8,144 nt of DNA from positions 1 to 8,144 of the forward strand of contig JAUWJE010000074.1 in assembly GCA_030607835.1 (NCBI GenBank), read 5' to 3'. The DNA is from Candidatus Fermentibacterota bacterium (GTDB taxonomy: Bacteria; Fermentibacterota; Fermentibacteria; Fermentibacterales; JCC-6). A program made the position numbers and the translations under genes. Below are positions 5,584 to 8,144 of the stretch, piece after piece (position 1 is the stretch's first letter; each line of letters begins with the position of its first letter). Below the pieces are notes generated by a model that ran no database searches, was not told the DNA's origin, and was given only the letters and a program-made list of their open reading frames with translations.

Positions 5584-6873
5584 TTACTCCCCGGGTTTCA
5601 GCGGCAGGATATCGATTCCCCTGAACAGCGCCTGGTCACCAAGGTCTTCTTCTATGCGAAGAAGCTGGTTGTATTTGGCAACCCTGTCAGTTCTGCAGAT
5701 GGAACCCGTCTTGATAAGTCCTGAATTCATGGCTACGGAGAAATCGCTGATAAAGGTATCCTCGGTTTCCCCGCTCCTGTGACTGATAAATGTCTTCCAT
5801 CCGTTTCTGTGAGCAAGGCTGACCGTGTTCATGGTCTCTGTGACAGTACCTATCTGATTCAATTTAATAAGTATGGCATTTGCGGCATCCGTCCGCACCG
5901 CTCTGGACAATCTCTCCTCATTTGTTACCAGCAGATCATCACCGACTATTAGAATGCTCTGCCCAAGTTGTCTTGTCATAAGTTCCCATCCGGACCAGTC
6001 ATCTTCAGCAAGTCCATCCTCAATACTGACAATAGGGTAGCTGCGGACCAGTTTTTCCCAGTAGGAGACCATTTCTTCTGAAGTGAGACCGGAGGGATCA
6101 CACCCGTGCATATAGTATTTTCCGTCATGGTACATCTCGCTGGCTGCGGGATCAAGAGCCAGAAAGATATCTTCTCCTGGTGTGTATCCGGCATCAAGGA
6201 TTCCCTTCATTATGAAATCCAGAGCTGCTTCGTTCGATGGAAGATCCGGGGCCAGTCCACCTTCATCGCCCACGGTTGTTGGAAGCCCCATATCAGAGGA
6301 CTGTTTCCTGAGTGCATGAAAAATCTCTGTGCCTGCCTGAAGCGCTCTGCTGAATGTTCTGAAGCCTGCGGGAACAATCATGAACTCCTGTAGATCTATT
6401 GGATTTGACGCATGTTTTCCGCCATTGAGAATGTTCATGCCCGGTACTGGAAGGAGTCTTGCTGCAGGGCCGCCCAGATATCGATATAGAGGAAGCCCCA
6501 GATGGCTGGCCGCAGCCCGGGAGACAGCCATTGATACAGCAAGCGTGGCATTTGCGCCCAGTTTTTCCTTATTTGAAGTACCGTCAAGCTCAATCATGAT
6601 TCTATCAATGCGAGCCTGATTCAGAGCGGAGAGTCCTGATAGTTCAGGCGCTATCAGCATTTCTATGTTTTCTACAGCTTTGAGAACGCCCTTTCCTCCG
6701 TAAGCTTCTTCCTTGTCCCTCAACTCAACGGCTTCATGTTCACCGGTTGAGGCTCCGCTTGGGACGGAAGCTCTACCCCATCCGCCGCTGAGGAGGAAGA
6801 CCTCAGCTTCAACAGTTGGATTCCCTCTGGAGTCGAGTATCTGCCGTGCGCGAATTTCAACAATTTCAGACAT
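5584..6873 (-). CDS. eno: enolase (phosphopyruvate hydratase)
   Basis: This 429-residue cytoplasmic enzyme interconverts 2-phosphoglycerate and phosphoenolpyruvate in glycolysis and gluconeogenesis. The family landmarks are in order: mobile loop SGASTGEHEA (39-48), GGKHASN with the substrate-binding His154, Glu204 in GDEGG, Mg ligands Asp241, Glu285 (SIEDGL) and Asp312 (GDDL), catalytic Lys337 in the signature ILIKLNQIGTVTET (334-347), SHRSGET (364-370) and Lys388 in IKTG. Length and all catalytic positions are normal, so it should be active. ATG 6873 is preferred over an in-frame TTG at 6876 because GGAAGGA (6886-6880) is six bases from the ATG but only three from the TTG. A promoter candidate lies upstream. 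Its stop is one base from the FtsB-like start, indicating an eno-ftsB-rsgA operon. In some bacteria enolase also joins the RNA degradosome, which nothing here tests. Confidence 0.98.
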   Translation of the reverse strand: MSEIVEIRARQILDSRGNPTVEAEVFLLSGGWGRASVPSGASTGEHEAVELRDKEEAYGGKGVLKAVENIEMLIAPELSGLSALNQARIDRIMIELDGTSNKEKLGANATLAVSMAVSRAAASHLGLPLYRYLGGPAARLLPVPGMNILNGGKHASNPIDLQEFMIVPAGFRTFSRALQAGTEIFHALRKQSSDMGLPTTVGDEGGLAPDLPSNEAALDFIMKGILDAGYTPGEDIFLALDPAASEMYHDGKYYMHGCDPSGLTSEEMVSYWEKLVRSYPIVSIEDGLAEDDWSGWELMTRQLGQSILIVGDDLLVTNEERLSRAVRTDAANAILIKLNQIGTVTETMNTVSLAHRNGWKTFISHRSGETEDTFISDFSVAMNSGLIKTGSICRTDRVAKYNQLLRIEEDLGDQALFRGIDILPLKPGE

Positions 6874-6879
6874 CAACGA

Positions 6880-6886
6880 TCCTTCC
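6880..6886 (-). promoter_or_regulatory. ribosome-binding site deciding the enolase start
   Basis: GGAAGGA on the - strand ends six bases before ATG 6873. The spacing selects this ATG over the adjacent TTG at 6876. Confidence 0.6.
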
Positions 6887-6907
6887 GTTCAAAATAATAA
6901 GAGCAGG

Positions 6908-6936
6908 ATTATCAAATATACAATGTTGCGTGAGAA
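6908..6936 (-). promoter_or_regulatory. candidate promoter of the eno-ftsB-rsgA operon
   Basis: On the - strand TTCTCA (6936-6931, 4 of 6 matches to the -35 consensus) and GATAAT (6913-6908, 5 of 6 to the -10) are 17 bases apart. The expected transcript start, near 6901, gives a leader of about 28 bases before ATG 6873. The promoter lies immediately after the stop of the GAF/HD-GYP gene, and no terminator separates them, so read-through from that gene is also possible. Confidence 0.45.
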
Positions 6937-6938
6937 CA

Positions 6939-8144
6939 TCAGGAAAAGGCGAATCTAGTCACTCCTTTGGAGATATACTCGCTAATTATACTTTCAGGGG
7001 TTCTTTTTTCAAGCACGGACAGAAATGTCTCTGCAACCTCCGGATCAAACTGAGAGCCAATGTTTTCCCTTATTTCATGGAGCGCAGATTCAAGTCCGGG
7101 AGCCTTTCGATAGACTCTGTCAGAAGTCATAGCATCAAAGCAATCAGCAACAGCAAGGATTCGAGCATCACGTGGAATATCTTCTTGTCCGAGACCCAAC
7201 GGATATCCTTTGCCATCATATCGTTCATGATGATACCTTACCGTGTCGATGAAGCTCCCGAAGGCGGTGACAGACCTCAGGATTTTATAACCGGTTTCAG
7301 GATGTGTTCTGATGATATCGTATTCCTCGGATGTTAATCTCCCTTCTTTATTCAGTATTGACTCGGGTATACCGATCTTGCCAATATCATGCAGCAGCGC
7401 TGCATGGTGCAGAAGCTTGATTTCTCTGTTTGAAAAACGCAGATGTGACGCCATCGCCATCACATAAGCTGCAACATTTCTTGAATGGTCGCTCGTGTAC
7501 GGATCTTTCGCGTCAACCGCGCTGGCCAGAGCGAAGATAGCCTGGGTATAGTTCGTTTCACTTGTCTCGAACAGATAAGCGTTGCTTAGCGCCATCGCTG
7601 CGTGTCGGACCAGAATGGATAAATAGGAGCTGTCATTCACGAAGATCTTCTCATGAGACCAGTTTGCAAGGACTATCATTCCATTTAAACTTCCGAATTT
7701 GCTCAGATCAAGAATCTCAAGGTTCGGAGTTGATTCCCAATCAGCTACTCGGGCACAGGCGAAAGAATCTCTAATGCCGCTATCGAGATATTGACCGACA
7801 GTTACAGAATCCTGAGTCTGCTCAAGCAGTTCACGAAGATTTGAGTTGAGAATTTTCTCCGGTATGTCAGATCTGACCAGAGTGTAATTCAGCGGAAGCA
7901 TATCCTTCCCGCTGAGAAAGACCCCAAACAGATCAAACGGAACCATTGTTCTGAGTCCTTTGACAATAGATGCCAGCACCAGTGTAGTATCAAGTGAAGA
8001 GGAGAATTCCCCGGCAAGAATGTTTACCTGTGCCAGGTTATCGGCATGCCCGCGAAGATTTGAAGTCAGTCTGTAATTCATTAACTGATTCCCGGCCTGT
8101 GCCGCGAAAAGCCCCAGTAACTTAAGGTCTCTGACTGTGAAAGA
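6939..8144 (-). CDS. GAF and HD-GYP domain protein, probable cyclic-di-GMP phosphodiesterase (5' end outside window)
   Basis: The visible 401 residues form the C-terminal part of a cytoplasmic signalling protein. An ATG at 8081 is the first in view, but the frame stays open to the window edge. The 21 residues before it (FTVRDLKLLGLFAAQAGNQL) look like the last helix of a preceding GAF domain, so the gene very likely starts outside. Counting from the Met at 8081, residues about 22-168 form a GAF-type sensor domain and 175-360 an HD-GYP domain. The catalytic set is complete: His199 in SDHS, His231-Asp232 in HDIGKIGIP, HPE (260-262), His284-His285-Glu286, Asp289-Gly290 and the signature Gly292-Tyr-Pro, and VAD at 311-313. 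HD-GYP enzymes usually degrade cyclic-di-GMP to pGpG or GMP, though some act on cGAMP; the sequence does not decide. No receiver domain or membrane helix is visible. It lies upstream of eno on the same strand. Confidence 0.92.
   Translation of the reverse strand, partial: SFTVRDLKLLGLFAAQAGNQLMNYRLTSNLRGHADNLAQVNILAGEFSSSLDTTLVLASIVKGLRTMVPFDLFGVFLSGKDMLPLNYTLVRSDIPEKILNSNLRELLEQTQDSVTVGQYLDSGIRDSFACARVADWESTPNLEILDLSKFGSLNGMIVLANWSHEKIFVNDSSYLSILVRHAAMALSNAYLFETSETNYTQAIFALASAVDAKDPYTSDHSRNVAAYVMAMASHLRFSNREIKLLHHAALLHDIGKIGIPESILNKEGRLTSEEYDIIRTHPETGYKILRSVTAFGSFIDTVRYHHERYDGKGYPLGLGQEDIPRDARILAVADCFDAMTSDRVYRKAPGLESALHEIRENIGSQFDPEVAETFLSVLEKRTPESIISEYISKGVTRFAFS

Noticed and set aside
6816..7337. 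173-codon + strand frame across the eno promoter and the 3' end of the HD-GYP gene
   Set aside because: It lies opposite a clear HD-GYP domain and has no family resemblance; it is a shadow of the real gene.

Overview
The window looks like ordinary chromosomal DNA from a diderm (Gram-negative-type) bacterium of intermediate GC content. The evidence for an outer membrane is a small beta-barrel protein with a Sec signal peptide and a terminal phenylalanine, and a polysaccharide-export (Poly_export/SLBB) protein paired with a Wzz-type chain-length protein. The gene order and protein character suggest an uncultivated FCB-like or candidate-phylum lineage, but this is a weak inference and no taxonomic marker in the window settles it. 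No tRNA, rRNA, CRISPR array, insertion sequence, integrase or attachment site was seen.

The left half (148-4308) is all on the + strand. A strong sigma-70-like promoter (59-87) drives a one-gene unit for a small outer-membrane barrel protein, closed by a clear intrinsic terminator (750-780). Next is an ornithine carbamoyltransferase gene (866-1807), standing alone without other arginine genes. A second intergenic region holds a TTGACA promoter element and two inverted repeats. It leads into a polysaccharide-export pair: an SLBB protein split by a one-base frameshift into 1903-2781 and 2781-3095, then a two-membrane-helix Wzz/GumC-like protein without a kinase domain (3097-4308). No glycosyltransferase, flippase or polymerase gene is next to this pair.

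The right half (4363-8144) is all on the - strand and converges on the left half at about 4309-4362. Read in its own direction it begins with a GAF plus HD-GYP signalling protein whose 5' end lies beyond the window, then enolase (eno), an FtsB/DivIC-like division protein and the ribosome-assembly GTPase RsgA. The last three are packed with a 1-nt gap and a 4-nt overlap, so they almost certainly form one operon. FtsB-like and RsgA both appear to start with TTG.

Functionally, the window combines housekeeping genes (glycolysis, 30S maturation, division, arginine metabolism) with envelope genes (barrel protein, polysaccharide export) and a probable cyclic-di-GMP phosphodiesterase. The most notable observations are the frameshift in the export gene, the consecutive TTG starts, inverted repeats placed over candidate promoters, and a proline in the carbamoyl-phosphate loop of the carbamoyltransferase. 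I did not find a convincing new biological system.
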